A stretch of 64,000 nt of DNA, from contig NZ_JABBYO010000008.1 in NCBI RefSeq assembly GCF_012958305.1, forward strand, positions 126,001 to 190,000. Reading direction: 5' to 3'. A model generated the notes under the pieces. That model saw only the letters and a list, made by a program, of their open reading frames with translations, was not told the origin of the DNA and ran no database searches. A program made the position numbers and the translations under genes. Source of the stretch: Tautonia rosea (GTDB taxonomy: Bacteria; Planctomycetota; Planctomycetia; Isosphaerales; Isosphaeraceae). Numbering within the stretch: the stretch's first letter is position 1; each line of letters begins with the position of its first letter. Shown in pieces: positions 26,960-35,731 of this stretch.

Positions 26960-27901
26960 TCACTGCTGCACGGCGAGCTCGCCCCCATTCCGGCTCGCCA
27001 AGGCACGCCAGACCGCTTGGTCGACGTGATTTCGGTAGAATTCGACACGTCCGTCGGCGAAGAGAAGATTGGTACCATTCCGGTGACGACTACTTGCCGT
27101 CCACGCTCCCTGCTGATAGGCAGTCCCATTCAGACAACTTTTCTCATTAGGCGGGAGTACGTGATTGTAGAGGCTATATCCTAGCTCGCCAAAGAGCCAG
27201 TTGACCCCTTTGGGATGAGTCGTCACTGAAGCAGAATTCAAATCAATGTATCGGCATAAATTGGTAAAAAGATCGAGTTCATCAGGCCGACTGTATTCAG
27301 TCGCTGTTCGGAAGACTGATCCGAGCGGATCACGCAATGCGGGAGATACAGGCCCAATCACCCATTCCGACATTGCTGCCGTATTACTTGTCCCATCGGA
27401 AATATCACGCAGTCGAACGGCCGTGAGCCCGGGGAACACCCCGTTTGGCCCATATTTTTGAACACCACCGCCCTGATTTCCTGCATAGCTTGTCGCAACC
27501 GGCCACCCTGGGCGATCAACATTATCTGACGGACAATGAAGCACATTGATCCGCACGGACGACGCAGTCCGATTCTGCGGCCCAATGTTCATCAAGTCGA
27601 AACTAAAATTGATCGAATTGAAGAGATTTTTTTGATCTATGTGTGGCAGGAGCGCAACGAGGAAAGATCGAGCACTGGGCGAACCACTGGTCGCAGCGGG
27701 AAACACCCCGTAGGATGCCTCATAGGTATGCATCGCAAGACCGATCTGCCTCAATTGATTCGCGCATTGAATCCGATGGCTAGCCGATCGTGCCATCGAG
27801 ACTGCGGGAATTAAAAGCCCAACCAGGATCGCAATGACCGAAACAGCAACAATCAATTCGACAATTGTAAATCCATTCCGCGAAAATCTCCTGCCAGTCA
27901 T
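26960..27901 (-). CDS. DUF1559 pseudopilin-like protein
   Basis: 313 residues. The N-terminal type IV pilin-like motif GFTIVELIVAVSVIAILVG, followed by a hydrophobic helix, is the prepilin signal and anchor that defines this planctomycete-expanded family. Then come CANQLRQIGLAMHTYEASYG, a conserved DUF1559 stretch, and the C-terminal NLLFADGRVEFYRNHVD typical of the H-x-G/DG end. Presumably processed by prepilin peptidase and displayed at the cell surface. GGGGAG lies 4 nt before the ATG at 27901. Codon use is markedly less GC-rich than in the neighbours, consistent with transfer. Confidence 0.88.
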   Translation of the reverse strand: MTGRRFSRNGFTIVELIVAVSVIAILVGLLIPAVSMARSASHRIQCANQLRQIGLAMHTYEASYGVFPAATSGSPSARSFLVALLPHIDQKNLFNSINFSFDLMNIGPQNRTASSVRINVLHCPSDNVDRPGWPVATSYAGNQGGGVQKYGPNGVFPGLTAVRLRDISDGTSNTAAMSEWVIGPVSPALRDPLGSVFRTATEYSRPDELDLFTNLCRYIDLNSASVTTHPKGVNWLFGELGYSLYNHVLPPNEKSCLNGTAYQQGAWTASSRHRNGTNLLFADGRVEFYRNHVDQAVWRALASRNGGELAVQQ

Positions 27902-27951
27902 TGCTCTCCCCTTTTCCCAAACCCTTTTCCCAAACTTTCCAGTGTGAGTGA

Positions 27952-28464
27952 TCATTGGTCGGACTGCTTCGCCATGACCTCAATCTCTGGGGCTTTGAAA
28001 CTCTGCGATTCCAGGATAGGCGTTTCGTCCTCTTCCGCATTTTCCTCAGCCCACGTTGATATGGCCTGTGCCTGGATGATGTATTTCCCTTCAGGAGCAC
28101 TACCAGGCAACTTGAGCGAGCCAAGAAACACGAACGGAGCGTTTTCCGAGTCCCGCGGCTCGCTCGAAAGTGGAAAGCCGGCCGCATCGTAGCTCGTCCC
28201 ACGATGCCGAATGGAAACGCTCAAGCTCGTGGGGGCCCCATCACCGGTCAGATTTGCGACCTCGACCCTGACCTCGATCGGCTGCCCAATGGTGACAACC
28301 GCTCCCTCGCCTGGTTCAACAATGCGCACTTCATATTCGTTGGGAGTTTCTGTGATCCGGGGCCACTCTTCCCGTGACTGGCCACATCCTGAACACACGA
28401 CGATCATCAAGAGGTTGAGAGGACACTGTCGAACCAAAACGTCCCAACACGTCTTTATTCTCAT
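27952..28464 (-). CDS. Putative lipoprotein of the AT-rich island
   Basis: 170 residues. The N-terminus has a hydrophobic stretch LNLLMIVVCSGC followed by GQSREE, which looks like a lipobox with Cys as the lipidated residue. The mature part is beta-rich: YEVRIVEPGEGAVVTIGQPI, VRVEVANLTGDGAP, LSVSIRHRGTSYDA, an immunoglobulin-like layout similar in style to the interrupted protein downstream (SVEVLVRHKDS). It ends 50 nt before the DUF1559 start, so the three island genes probably form one transcript. Function unknown. Confidence 0.7.
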   Translation of the reverse strand: MRIKTCWDVLVRQCPLNLLMIVVCSGCGQSREEWPRITETPNEYEVRIVEPGEGAVVTIGQPIEVRVEVANLTGDGAPTSLSVSIRHRGTSYDAAGFPLSSEPRDSENAPFVFLGSLKLPGSAPEGKYIIQAQAISTWAEENAEEDETPILESQSFKAPEIEVMAKQSDQ

Positions 28465-28524
28465 TCTCTCAATCCATCTGGTTCAAACATGGACTTCTGA
28501 ACGATTCAGTTTTTATAGAATATC

Positions 28525-28548
28525 GGGGGGGGGGAGGGGGAGGGGGAG
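28525..28548 (+). repeat. Poly-G tract with A interruptions
   Basis: Ten G, then A, five G, A, five G, A and G, in the region upstream of the island lipoprotein gene. The coding strand reads as C-runs. Such a tract can form a quadruplex on the plus strand and is prone to length slippage. Confidence 0.8.
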
Positions 28549-28647
28549 TCAAGCGAAATCCAATAAAATCGAATTGCCATTTTTCCCATCTCATGGGTTG
28601 AGCCCCGTAGTCTCCGGTGCGCGGACCTCTCATGGCGGCAGCGATCT

Positions 28648-28666
28648 GCACAGCGGCCCCTACAGG
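28648..28666 (+). repeat. Right copy of 19-bp direct repeat bounding the island
   Basis: Identical to 26261-26279 and lying one base beyond the stop codon (28668-28670) of the next minus-strand gene, a position typical of an insertion that left that gene intact. Confidence 0.75.
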
Positions 28667-28667
28667 G

Positions 28668-29936
28668 CTAGGGATTCGATTCGTCTTCGGTGTGAGCGAG
28701 GCGATTGAATGTTTTCAGGGCCTCCCGCCTCGATTCCGACAGGGGTTCGCCCTCCAGCCGTTGCTCGATCGATTGATTCCCCCATTCCCGGGCCATCCGG
28801 TCCAGTTCCCGAACCATCTCGGGACCGCGTCGCAGGCGGGGCAGGATGGCGGCGAGCCGCTCGGCGTGCTGGTCCAGCAGTTCCGCAGGCCACTCGAACC
28901 AGTCGTAGCGGAGTCGATTTATGAATCGATCGGCATACACATCCTCGACCCAGTCGGAATGAGGCTGCTCGGCCAACGCCTCCAGCATGTCGAAGACCTC
29001 ATCGGTCGTCGGCTCGCCGGGAAATCGGCGAGGGGGAGCGACCCAGCCGGGGGGGAAGTCGCGCCGATCGTGGCCCGACATCAACGCCAGGGCCGCCGTC
29101 GGGCCACCCTCGACATAGGCCAGGTCGACCCGGTGCGCCCGCAGTTGCTCCGGCTGCGTGATCGGCAGCAAGGACGCCCAGGCGAGCAGCGCCAGCCCGG
29201 CGAAGACGATCGCCCCTCGACCGGCAGAGCGGGGCTCGGGTTCCGCGGGCACCTGCCACTCGGGGACATCCTCCGAGTTGCTCGCGAACCAGATGACCAG
29301 GATGATCCAGACCGGCAGGCTCAGGATTCCCCACGCCCTGACCAACAAGGCCGTCATCGCCACGGCCGACTGCTCGGGGCTCACCCCTCCCATCATGCCG
29401 ACGACCGGCAAGGGGATGAACCAGAGCGCCGTCAATGCCGCCGCGTCGGCCACCAGCATCACCAGGGGGATCGCCACCCGCACCTTCATCCCGAAGATCA
29501 CCGAGACGACCCGGACCATCAACGCGACCCGCCAGACCGACACCAACGCCAACATCCAGAGGTTCTTACTCACCGCGTCCAGCGGGTCCAGGAATCGCTC
29601 GTACGGAACCCCGTACAGCCAGGCCAGCGGCGCAGTCATCCAGTAGAGCGCGAGGAATGTGCCATATGCCCGAACCATCCCGACCGGCTCCATCCCCTTC
29701 AGGCGAGCGAAACCATAAATCGTCAAGAACAACGGGACACTGATCAGCAGCGAGGCCACGAACGGCCCGAGCAATCGCCAGGGCTCATGAATCAACCACA
29801 CCCGATCATAATTCCTCGCCAATGCCGCCGAGAGCACCAGCAACGCCCCCACCACCAGCGCCTTCCGGTCCGAGGCAATCGCCAGGATCGCCCGTCGATC
29901 GCCCATCAAATACTCAAAGATCGCTCTGATGCTCAT
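28668..29936 (-). CDS. Polytopic membrane protein of the DedA/radical-SAM operon
   Basis: 422 residues. The first 230 contain about six hydrophobic segments (ALVVGALLVLSAALA, LLGPFVASLLISVPLFLTIYG, LVSVWRVALMVRVVSVIFGM and others) in a Yip1-like arrangement; a further segment AIVFAGLALLAWASLLPI comes after about residue 245, then a soluble helical tail with a Trp/Glu-rich stretch. I recognise no named family. Its ATG overlaps the stop of the radical-SAM gene (ATGA), so the two are translationally coupled. A role with the upstream membrane-linked gene products is inference. Confidence 0.8.
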   Translation of the reverse strand: MSIRAIFEYLMGDRRAILAIASDRKALVVGALLVLSAALARNYDRVWLIHEPWRLLGPFVASLLISVPLFLTIYGFARLKGMEPVGMVRAYGTFLALYWMTAPLAWLYGVPYERFLDPLDAVSKNLWMLALVSVWRVALMVRVVSVIFGMKVRVAIPLVMLVADAAALTALWFIPLPVVGMMGGVSPEQSAVAMTALLVRAWGILSLPVWIILVIWFASNSEDVPEWQVPAEPEPRSAGRGAIVFAGLALLAWASLLPITQPEQLRAHRVDLAYVEGGPTAALALMSGHDRRDFPPGWVAPPRRFPGEPTTDEVFDMLEALAEQPHSDWVEDVYADRFINRLRYDWFEWPAELLDQHAERLAAILPRLRRGPEMVRELDRMAREWGNQSIEQRLEGEPLSESRREALKTFNRLAHTEDESNP

Positions 29937-31246
29937 GGTGCCATCCCCGGATGCCTGGCCCAGACCGATCGCCGGATCGCCCGTCTCCGCTTCGCCGGTT
30001 CGGCCGAGAAGACACGACGGACCAGCCCCCGAAATCCCATTTCCAGCGCCTCCACACTCATCGCATCCGGCCGATACGTCACGTCGAACAGGGTGTACGA
30101 CGACCAGCCGCGATCAGGCAGCAGCCTCCCCTCCTTGCGCAGTCGATCGTACAACGCCGTCCCCGGAAACGGCGTCTGAAGCGTGAGCTGCACGTCGGCC
30201 AGCGGGGCCGATTCCAGAAACGCGCCGAGCCGATCGAGCGACCCTTCCGTCTCCCCCTCCGCCCCGACCACGAAGCAGCCGATCACCGCCACCCCCGCCT
30301 CCTGGATCGCCGCGACCGCCTCCATCATCCGAGCCATCGGGGCCGCCTTCGGCCCCATCCCCGCGTGGCGAATCTCCAACGATTCCAGACCGATGAGCAC
30401 CTGAACGCATCCCGACGCGGCCAGGCGTTCCAGAATCTCCGGCCGCTCCCCCACCCGCCAATCGACCTCGGTGAAATACCGCACGCGCGACCCGGCCAAC
30501 GCCTCCAGCAACGGCCCTGTCTCCCGACGCCCGGCGAACGTGTTGTCGTCGGCCAGCTCGGCCACCGGGCGCGGCTCGATCGCCCGGATCGCCCCCAGCT
30601 CCTCGGCCACCTTCGCGGCGGGCTTCTCCCGCCAGGGCCCGAGCAATCGGCTCGCCCCGCAGAAATCACACGCCAACGGACACCCGCGCTGCGTCTGGAT
30701 CGTGAACCGAGGTCGAGCCCCCTTGCCGAGCAGGTCGAACCTCGGCATCGGCGCCTGCCTCAGGTCGAAGGGCCGATCCGACCGGTAAATCGGCCGCAAG
30801 GCTAACCGCTCGGCGTCCTGCAACACCACCGGCCACGACGATTCCCCATCCCCCACCACGACCGCATCGACGGAACGCCTCGCCTCCTCCGGGCATGCCG
30901 TCGCGTGCAGACCGCCCAGCACCACCGGCACCCCTGCCCGTCGGACCAGGCCACTGAACCGATACGCCTCCTCCACCGACGCCGTCAACGCCGAGACGGC
31001 GACCAGATCAGGACGCTCTTCGAGGACTCGCTCGGCCAGGTCCTCCAGGTCCAACGATCCCGACTCATGCAGGCTCACCGACCACGACGGCGGCACCATC
31101 CCCGCCAGGGTCAACACCCCCAGCGCCGGCAACTGGCCGATCGCCCCGGCCCGCTCTTGCAGGCCGGGCATCGCCATCCCCAGGTCCCGCATCTCCTCAT
31201 CCCGGACGCGAAACCCGGTGAACGGCACGAAGGCGACATGAGGCAC
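29933..31246 (-). CDS. B12-binding-domain radical SAM protein
   Basis: 437 residues. GTG start at 31246 with GGAGGG 7 nt upstream. Residues about 1-150 form a cobalamin-binding domain (LVAVSALTASVEEAY, VPVVLGGLHATACPEEA, VVVGDGESSWP). The radical SAM cluster site is C189-xxx-C193-xx-C196 in RGCPLACDFCGAS, followed by ELADDNTFAG, CVQVLIGLESLE and TPFPGTALYDRL. Such enzymes do SAM-dependent radical methylations or rearrangements; several known relatives modify hopanoids, lipids or antibiotics. Its operon with a DedA protein and a membrane protein makes a membrane-lipid substrate plausible (inference only). Confidence 0.88.
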   Translation of the reverse strand: MPHVAFVPFTGFRVRDEEMRDLGMAMPGLQERAGAIGQLPALGVLTLAGMVPPSWSVSLHESGSLDLEDLAERVLEERPDLVAVSALTASVEEAYRFSGLVRRAGVPVVLGGLHATACPEEARRSVDAVVVGDGESSWPVVLQDAERLALRPIYRSDRPFDLRQAPMPRFDLLGKGARPRFTIQTQRGCPLACDFCGASRLLGPWREKPAAKVAEELGAIRAIEPRPVAELADDNTFAGRRETGPLLEALAGSRVRYFTEVDWRVGERPEILERLAASGCVQVLIGLESLEIRHAGMGPKAAPMARMMEAVAAIQEAGVAVIGCFVVGAEGETEGSLDRLGAFLESAPLADVQLTLQTPFPGTALYDRLRKEGRLLPDRGWSSYTLFDVTYRPDAMSVEALEMGFRGLVRRVFSAEPAKRRRAIRRSVWARHPGMAP

Positions 31247-31287
31247 GCGAATTCCCTCCGGTGGATGCCTCGCCTCACAGACCTCCG

Positions 31288-31974
31288 TTACTGGGTCGGC
31301 TCGGCGATTGGCTCGGCCTCGCTCGCGGCGACGGGTTCGGCGCGACCTCCCATCACGAGCAGATACCCGATCCACAAGCTCGCCGGAATCAGGGTCAAGA
31401 CCACCAGCAAGGTCGACGAGCTTCCCGCCCACGCCCCGGCCCCGGCCATGAGCATCCCGACGGGAACCGAGCCAATGACCAGCGCGACCAGGAACCGGCC
31501 GAAGTGCATCCCGGCCACCCCCGCGAGCAGGGTCAGCACCTCCGGCAAGATCGGCAAGGCCCGCGAGGCGATGATCCCCGCCGCCCCCCACGAATCAAAG
31601 AACCCTCGGAAGCGGACCATCTCCTCCTCGGTGGCGAGCAGCCGGGTCCCCCGATCGCCGAAGATCCGGGCCAGGCCATAGGCGGTCAATCCGGCAAGCA
31701 CTGAGCCGGTCGAGGCGATCATGCCGCCGAGCATCGTCCCGTAGAGCGTCCCCAAGGTCGCCATGATCGGCGGGGTCGGGATCGGCAAGACCAGGTCGCC
31801 CACGATCAACGACAGCCCGATCAGCCAGGCGAACGGCTTGACCGAGATCAGCCACGCCTGGTACCCCTCCGACTCGAAATAGGCGTCCATCTGCTCGTGC
31901 CAGAGGAAATACGGCGTAAGTAGGACAGCCACAATCACCACGACCAGCAGAATCAATTTGCGACGGAAGTTCAT
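31288..31974 (-). CDS. DedA/SNARE-associated family membrane protein
   Basis: 228 residues with about five transmembrane segments. The DedA core is visible: LSLIVGDLVLPIPTPPIMATLG, GTLYGTMLGGMIASTGSVLAG, the re-entrant FRGFFDSWGAAGIIASRALPILPEVLTLLAG with its conserved Arg and Pro residues, and MHFGRFLVALVIGS. DedA proteins act in membrane lipid flipping and homeostasis. The ATG at 31974 has only a weak, distant GGAG. It starts a three-gene minus-strand operon, with the radical-SAM gene 41 nt downstream. Confidence 0.85.
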   Translation of the reverse strand: MNFRRKLILLVVVIVAVLLTPYFLWHEQMDAYFESEGYQAWLISVKPFAWLIGLSLIVGDLVLPIPTPPIMATLGTLYGTMLGGMIASTGSVLAGLTAYGLARIFGDRGTRLLATEEEMVRFRGFFDSWGAAGIIASRALPILPEVLTLLAGVAGMHFGRFLVALVIGSVPVGMLMAGAGAWAGSSSTLLVVLTLIPASLWIGYLLVMGGRAEPVAASEAEPIAEPTQ

Positions 31975-32230
31975 CGGGAGGATCGCTCCGAGCCGTTCGA
32001 GGGTGCGGCGCCTCGGCGCATCGCAGCCATCGCCGGGTGGTAAACCCGGCAACCTTCGTCAAGTCTACCATGTTTGTCGAGCGACGCCCCCTCGATCGAA
32101 CGGCTCAGGGGGCACGACGAGATGCTGGCACCGGGAACTGGGAACTCGCGCAGAGGAATCTCTGTCTCAAATCCTGCTCTTTGTCTCAGCGTCTCCGCGT
32201 CTCTGCGCGAGGTCCCCTCCCCCCTCACCA

Positions 32231-32980
32231 TCAGCGGTCGTCTTCTTCGCCCCTGGCCTCCGCGATCTCCTCGGCCGAAAGCGGGCGCACCGTGATGTCC
32301 TTCACCGCCCCTCCGGTCTGCCAGGTGGCAAAGCCGAGCGGGTGGTTTACTCGGGTTTCGAGCCGGGTATCGAGATGGTGGTCGCCGGGGTCGGTGAAGG
32401 TGATCAGCTTCTCATCGTCGATCCAGCATTCGATCGCGGCGTCGGTCACACGGATGCGAAAGGAGTACCACGTGTCGTCGGCATACTTCTGATAGGTGCC
32501 GGTCAGATTCTCCGAGGCATCCGCCCCGTCAATGCTCGACAGGCCGGTCACGCTCCCTCCCCAGCCGCCGTTGACGAGCGTCAGGAACGTGTCGCCGACC
32601 GGAAAGGTTGCGGCGGCGAAGAAGTCGCGGCCCGACAACCGCTTGGCGCGGTACGAGAATTCGTAGTTGTTCGTCGGCAGATCCTCTCGGGTCGTGGTGA
32701 CCCCCGTCATTCCTCCCGAAACCGCGCTGGCGGCCATGATGATCGCGCCGTCCTTCACCGACACTTCGCCCGGCTTGTAGAAATCGGCCGCCTTCCAGCC
32801 GTCGAGCGTCTCGCCGTCGAACAGCACCATCGGCTCGGCCCTGGGGGCCTCCTCGGCATCGGCCCGTGCGAAGGCGGGCACGGCGATCATCGTCACCATC
32901 ATCAGCCAGGCCCCGAGGGCGATTGCCCCGGCTCGGGCCTCGAACCTGGACGCGGAACCAGAACGGGGCATCGCGATCAT
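32231..32980 (-). CDS. DUF1080 (3-keto-disaccharide hydrolase-like) protein
   Basis: 249 residues. AAGGGGG lies upstream of the ATG at 32980. A signal peptide (about residues 10-38, ending AFARA) precedes the DUF1080 jelly roll: EPMVLFDGETLDGWKAADFY, GEVSVKDGAIIMAAS, NNYEFSYRAKRLSG and the final ITFTDPGDHHLDTR with VKDITVRPLS. The domain belongs to a family including glycan-binding and 3-keto-glucoside hydrolases, common and expanded in planctomycetes. Probably exported and acting on sugars; substrate unknown. Confidence 0.88.
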   Translation of the reverse strand: MIAMPRSGSASRFEARAGAIALGAWLMMVTMIAVPAFARADAEEAPRAEPMVLFDGETLDGWKAADFYKPGEVSVKDGAIIMAASAVSGGMTGVTTTREDLPTNNYEFSYRAKRLSGRDFFAAATFPVGDTFLTLVNGGWGGSVTGLSSIDGADASENLTGTYQKYADDTWYSFRIRVTDAAIECWIDDEKLITFTDPGDHHLDTRLETRVNHPLGFATWQTGGAVKDITVRPLSAEEIAEARGEEDDR

Positions 32981-33341
32981 GGGAGCATCCCCCTTGGAGA
33001 AGTCGGTTCGGAAATTCATGTGTGGAGCGTCGATTCTGCGTGCGAGGGCCCCCCCTCCCCTGACCCGCTCCCCGCAAGCAACCTGGGGCGAGTGGGCCCG
33101 ATCCCAACCCTCGCCTCCGCCTTGCGGGAGAGAGGGTGGCCGAAGGCCGGGTGAGGGGGTTTGATCACCTCGATCGCAATCGGAATCGGCGCTCAAGAAC
33201 GCTGATTCGGTTGCGACCGGACAATCCGAGGCATGACGAGACGAACTCTCTGATAGGATGGCGGACGCAGCCCTCACGACGCAACGCCCCAGCGTTTCGC
33301 CTTTCCCGACAGAAGTGGTGTACTCTTCTCACCCGAGAGAC
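32981..33341. other. Intergenic region with imperfect inverted repeat
   Basis: 361 nt between divergent genes. It contains the repeat at 33050-33159; I see no gene in the rest. Confidence 0.5.
33050..33159. repeat. Imperfect inverted-repeat element
   Basis: The left arm (C-rich, ending CCCGCAAG) matches the complement of the right arm (CTTGCGGGAGAGAGGG...GGTGAGGGGG) at both ends, and GGCCGAAGGCC forms an inner mini-hairpin. This looks like a dispersed intergenic palindrome rather than a gene. Confidence 0.55.
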
Positions 33342-34007
33342 ATGGAGTTTATGACAAGTCGTTACGAGAAGCCTTCAAGTCCCCCCGAATGGAAGAAGCG
33401 CAATGCGTTCGGCCTGCCTCCAGGCAGCGTCCGGGCCTTGCTCGCCCTGGCGATCGCGGCCACGGTCTGCGGGTCGCTCGTCCTGCACCCCGATCGCGAG
33501 GTGCCGGCCTACCTCCGCGACCTGATGTTCATCATCCTCGGCCACTACTTCGCCTCCCGGAGCCGCCCCCGAGCCGAGGCCCACACCGAGGCCGACGCCG
33601 CCGTCCCGCCGCCGCTCTATCTGCCAAAGGGAACCGTCCGCTTGCTCCTGGTCGGTGCCTTTGTGGGCGTCGCCGTCTTCCTCTACGGCGAGAACCGGCT
33701 CGGCCCGATCGACACCAGCCCGGCCGCCGTCACGCTTCTGCTCATCGGCGGCTTCCTGCTCGGAGCCCTCTTCAAGGCCCTGATGCCCGGTGACGCCTTC
33801 TCCAAGAATCCCGACGCCATGCGACTGGTCGAGGATCTCAAGGCCTTCATCGCGCTCGGCGCCGCCGTCGTCCTGGTCGTCTTGACCTGGGATCAGGCCT
33901 CTCCCTTCCTGCCCGACGACCTCCGCGTGGTCATCCCTCGGCTCGGCTCGAACGGCCCGGAACACCTGGCCGCCGCCTGGATCGGCTTCTACTTCGGGTC
34001 ACGTTGA
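33342..34007 (+). CDS. Polytopic membrane protein, 221 residues
   Basis: An N-terminal basic stretch with WKKRNAFGLPPGSVR is followed by about five hydrophobic segments: ALLALAIAATVCGSLVL, YLRDLMFIILGHYFAS, GTVRLLLVGAFVGVAVFLYG, VTLLLIGGFLLGALFKALM and AFIALGAAVVLVVLTW. The repeat of LPPGSVRALLALAIA and LPKGTVRLLLVGAFV suggests an internal duplication of a two-helix unit. I recognise no named family. Alternative starts at 33342 and 33351 cannot be separated by ribosome sites. Confidence 0.75.
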   Translation: MEFMTSRYEKPSSPPEWKKRNAFGLPPGSVRALLALAIAATVCGSLVLHPDREVPAYLRDLMFIILGHYFASRSRPRAEAHTEADAAVPPPLYLPKGTVRLLLVGAFVGVAVFLYGENRLGPIDTSPAAVTLLLIGGFLLGALFKALMPGDAFSKNPDAMRLVEDLKAFIALGAAVVLVVLTWDQASPFLPDDLRVVIPRLGSNGPEHLAAAWIGFYFGSR

Positions 34008-34169
34008 TCCCGAACGCATACCGCTCCGATCCCTACTTCCGTCTATCACTCGCCCCCCTCTGTTTGATATTCTTCGAACAAAGACCCGGAACCGAGTCCA
34101 CCCAGACTGGGTGGGCCTCGGGATCGTGTCGAACCCGTTCAGTTCCGACCAGACCGGAGGCGATCGGCG

Positions 34170-35498
34170 ATGATGACCCTCGGAGGCCCTTCGTATCGCT
34201 ACTGCGACGGCCAGACGCGCCGATCGTTCCTGAAGCTCGGCGGCCTGGCGATGGGGGGGCTGAGCCTCCCCGGCCTGCTCCGCGCCGAACAGGCGGCGGG
34301 GATCGGCCGATCGCACAAGGCGGTCATCATGGTCTACCTCTCCGGCGGCATCTCGCACCAGGACACGTTCGACCTCAAGCCCGAGGCCCCCGCCGAGATC
34401 CGAGGCGAGTTCAACCCGATCGACACCGCCCTCCCCGGCGTTCATTTCGGCGAACTCCTGCCGATGCTCTCCCGATCGGCCGACAAGCTCGCCGTCATCC
34501 GCTCAATCGTCGGCCTCCGAGACGAGCACACGAGCTGGCAGAACCTCACCGGCTACCCCATGAGCCAGGCCCAGCGCGAGGGCAAGCCGCACTTCGGCTC
34601 CATCGTCTCCCGCGTTCAGGGGGTGGTCGATCCCGTCGTGCCGCCGTTCGTCGACCTGTTCCCGACCATGCAGCACCGCCCGTACAACAGCGGAGGCCCC
34701 GGCCACCTCGGCCTGGCCTACGCCGGTGCCCGCCTCGGCGACGGCGACGCCGCCTTGATGACCCAAACCACCGTCGAGCCCGATCGCTTCGACCGCCGCC
34801 GCGCCCTGCTCGACCGCTTCGACGACTGGCGACGCGACGTCGATAGCCAGCCCGTCGCCGGCCTCGACGCCTTTTATCAGCGTGCCTTCAACGTCCTGAC
34901 CTCCGACACCGTCGCCCGAGCCCTCGACGTCACCAAGGAAGACCCGAAGGTCCGCGACCGCTACGGCATCGGCTCGTCGAAGCACCTCGGCGACGGCGCC
35001 CCGATGTGGAACGATCAGCTTTTGATGGCCCGTCGCCTGGTCGAGTCCGGCGCCCGGGTCGTCACCGTCGCCTACGGCTTCTGGGACACCCACGGCAACA
35101 ACTTCAACCACCTCCGCAACCACTTGCCCCTGTTCGACCAGGGCATCTCCGCCCTCGTCGACGACATCTACGCCCGAGGGCTCGACAAGGACGTGACCGT
35201 CGTCGTCTGGGGCGAGTTCGGCCGCACTCCCAAGATCAACAAGGATGCCGGCCGCGACCACTGGGCCCCCGTCTCCAACGCCCTCATCTCCGGCGGCGGC
35301 CTGAACGTCGGCCAGGTCATCGGCTCGACCGACAAGCACGCCGCCTACGCCGTCGCCTCGCCGATCCACTATCAAGACGTCCTCGCCACCGTCTACCACG
35401 CGATGGGGATCGACCCCCACGCCTTCGTCGACGACCTCGCCGGCCGCCCAATCCCCATCCTCCCCAGCACCGCCCGGCCAATCCGACGCCTGATCTGA
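34170..35498 (+). CDS. DUF1501 family protein with Tat signal
   Basis: 442 residues. GGAGG is 9 nt before the ATG. The N-terminus has the twin-arginine signal RRSFLKLGGLAMGGLSLPG, and the body shows the DUF1501 pattern: VIMVYLSGGISHQDTFDLKP, IDTALPGVHFGELLPMLSR, DEHTSWQNLTGYPM, VTVAYGFWDTHGNNF, VVVWGEFGRTPKIN and DHWAPVSNALISGGGL, with conserved Asp, His and Glu residues of the alkaline-phosphatase-like fold. The family is hugely expanded in planctomycetes and usually lies next to DUF1549/1553 cytochrome-like genes, which are absent here. Function uncertain. Confidence 0.93.
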   Translation: MMTLGGPSYRYCDGQTRRSFLKLGGLAMGGLSLPGLLRAEQAAGIGRSHKAVIMVYLSGGISHQDTFDLKPEAPAEIRGEFNPIDTALPGVHFGELLPMLSRSADKLAVIRSIVGLRDEHTSWQNLTGYPMSQAQREGKPHFGSIVSRVQGVVDPVVPPFVDLFPTMQHRPYNSGGPGHLGLAYAGARLGDGDAALMTQTTVEPDRFDRRRALLDRFDDWRRDVDSQPVAGLDAFYQRAFNVLTSDTVARALDVTKEDPKVRDRYGIGSSKHLGDGAPMWNDQLLMARRLVESGARVVTVAYGFWDTHGNNFNHLRNHLPLFDQGISALVDDIYARGLDKDVTVVVWGEFGRTPKINKDAGRDHWAPVSNALISGGGLNVGQVIGSTDKHAAYAVASPIHYQDVLATVYHAMGIDPHAFVDDLAGRPIPILPSTARPIRRLI

Positions 35499-35587
35499 TC
35501 GCATCGGATCGGCTCGGTTCGCGCTCTTTCCCGAGTTCCTGTTCCAGGCCCTACCCCCTCATCCGAGGGGGGCCGACTCGAATCCCT

Positions 35588-35643
35588 GCATCGGCATCCG
35601 TTCCGGAAACTGATTGAGTGCCCCGGGTTCCGTCCTCGGAACG
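35588..35643 (+). repeat. Direct repeat, unit 1
   Basis: About 56 bp (GCATCGGCATCCGTTCCGG to the GGTTCCGTCCTCGGAAC end) that recurs imperfectly 89 bp downstream. Confidence 0.6.
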
Positions 35644-35676
35644 TAGACCCGACGGTAGGCAAGCCCTCAATGACCC

Positions 35677-35731
35677 GCATTGGCATTCGTTCCGGAACGT
35701 GATTGGATGGCACGGGTTCCGTCCTCGGAAC
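35677..35731 (+). repeat. Direct repeat, unit 2
   Basis: Second copy of the unit at 35588. Its 3' end builds a perfect hairpin with flanking bases. Confidence 0.6.

Noticed and set aside
32170-32222. Pyrimidine-rich strings here and at 38400-38465 as repeats
   Set aside because: They share only short CTCTG/TCTCTGCG pieces, so they are too weak to call a repeat family without a genome-wide search.
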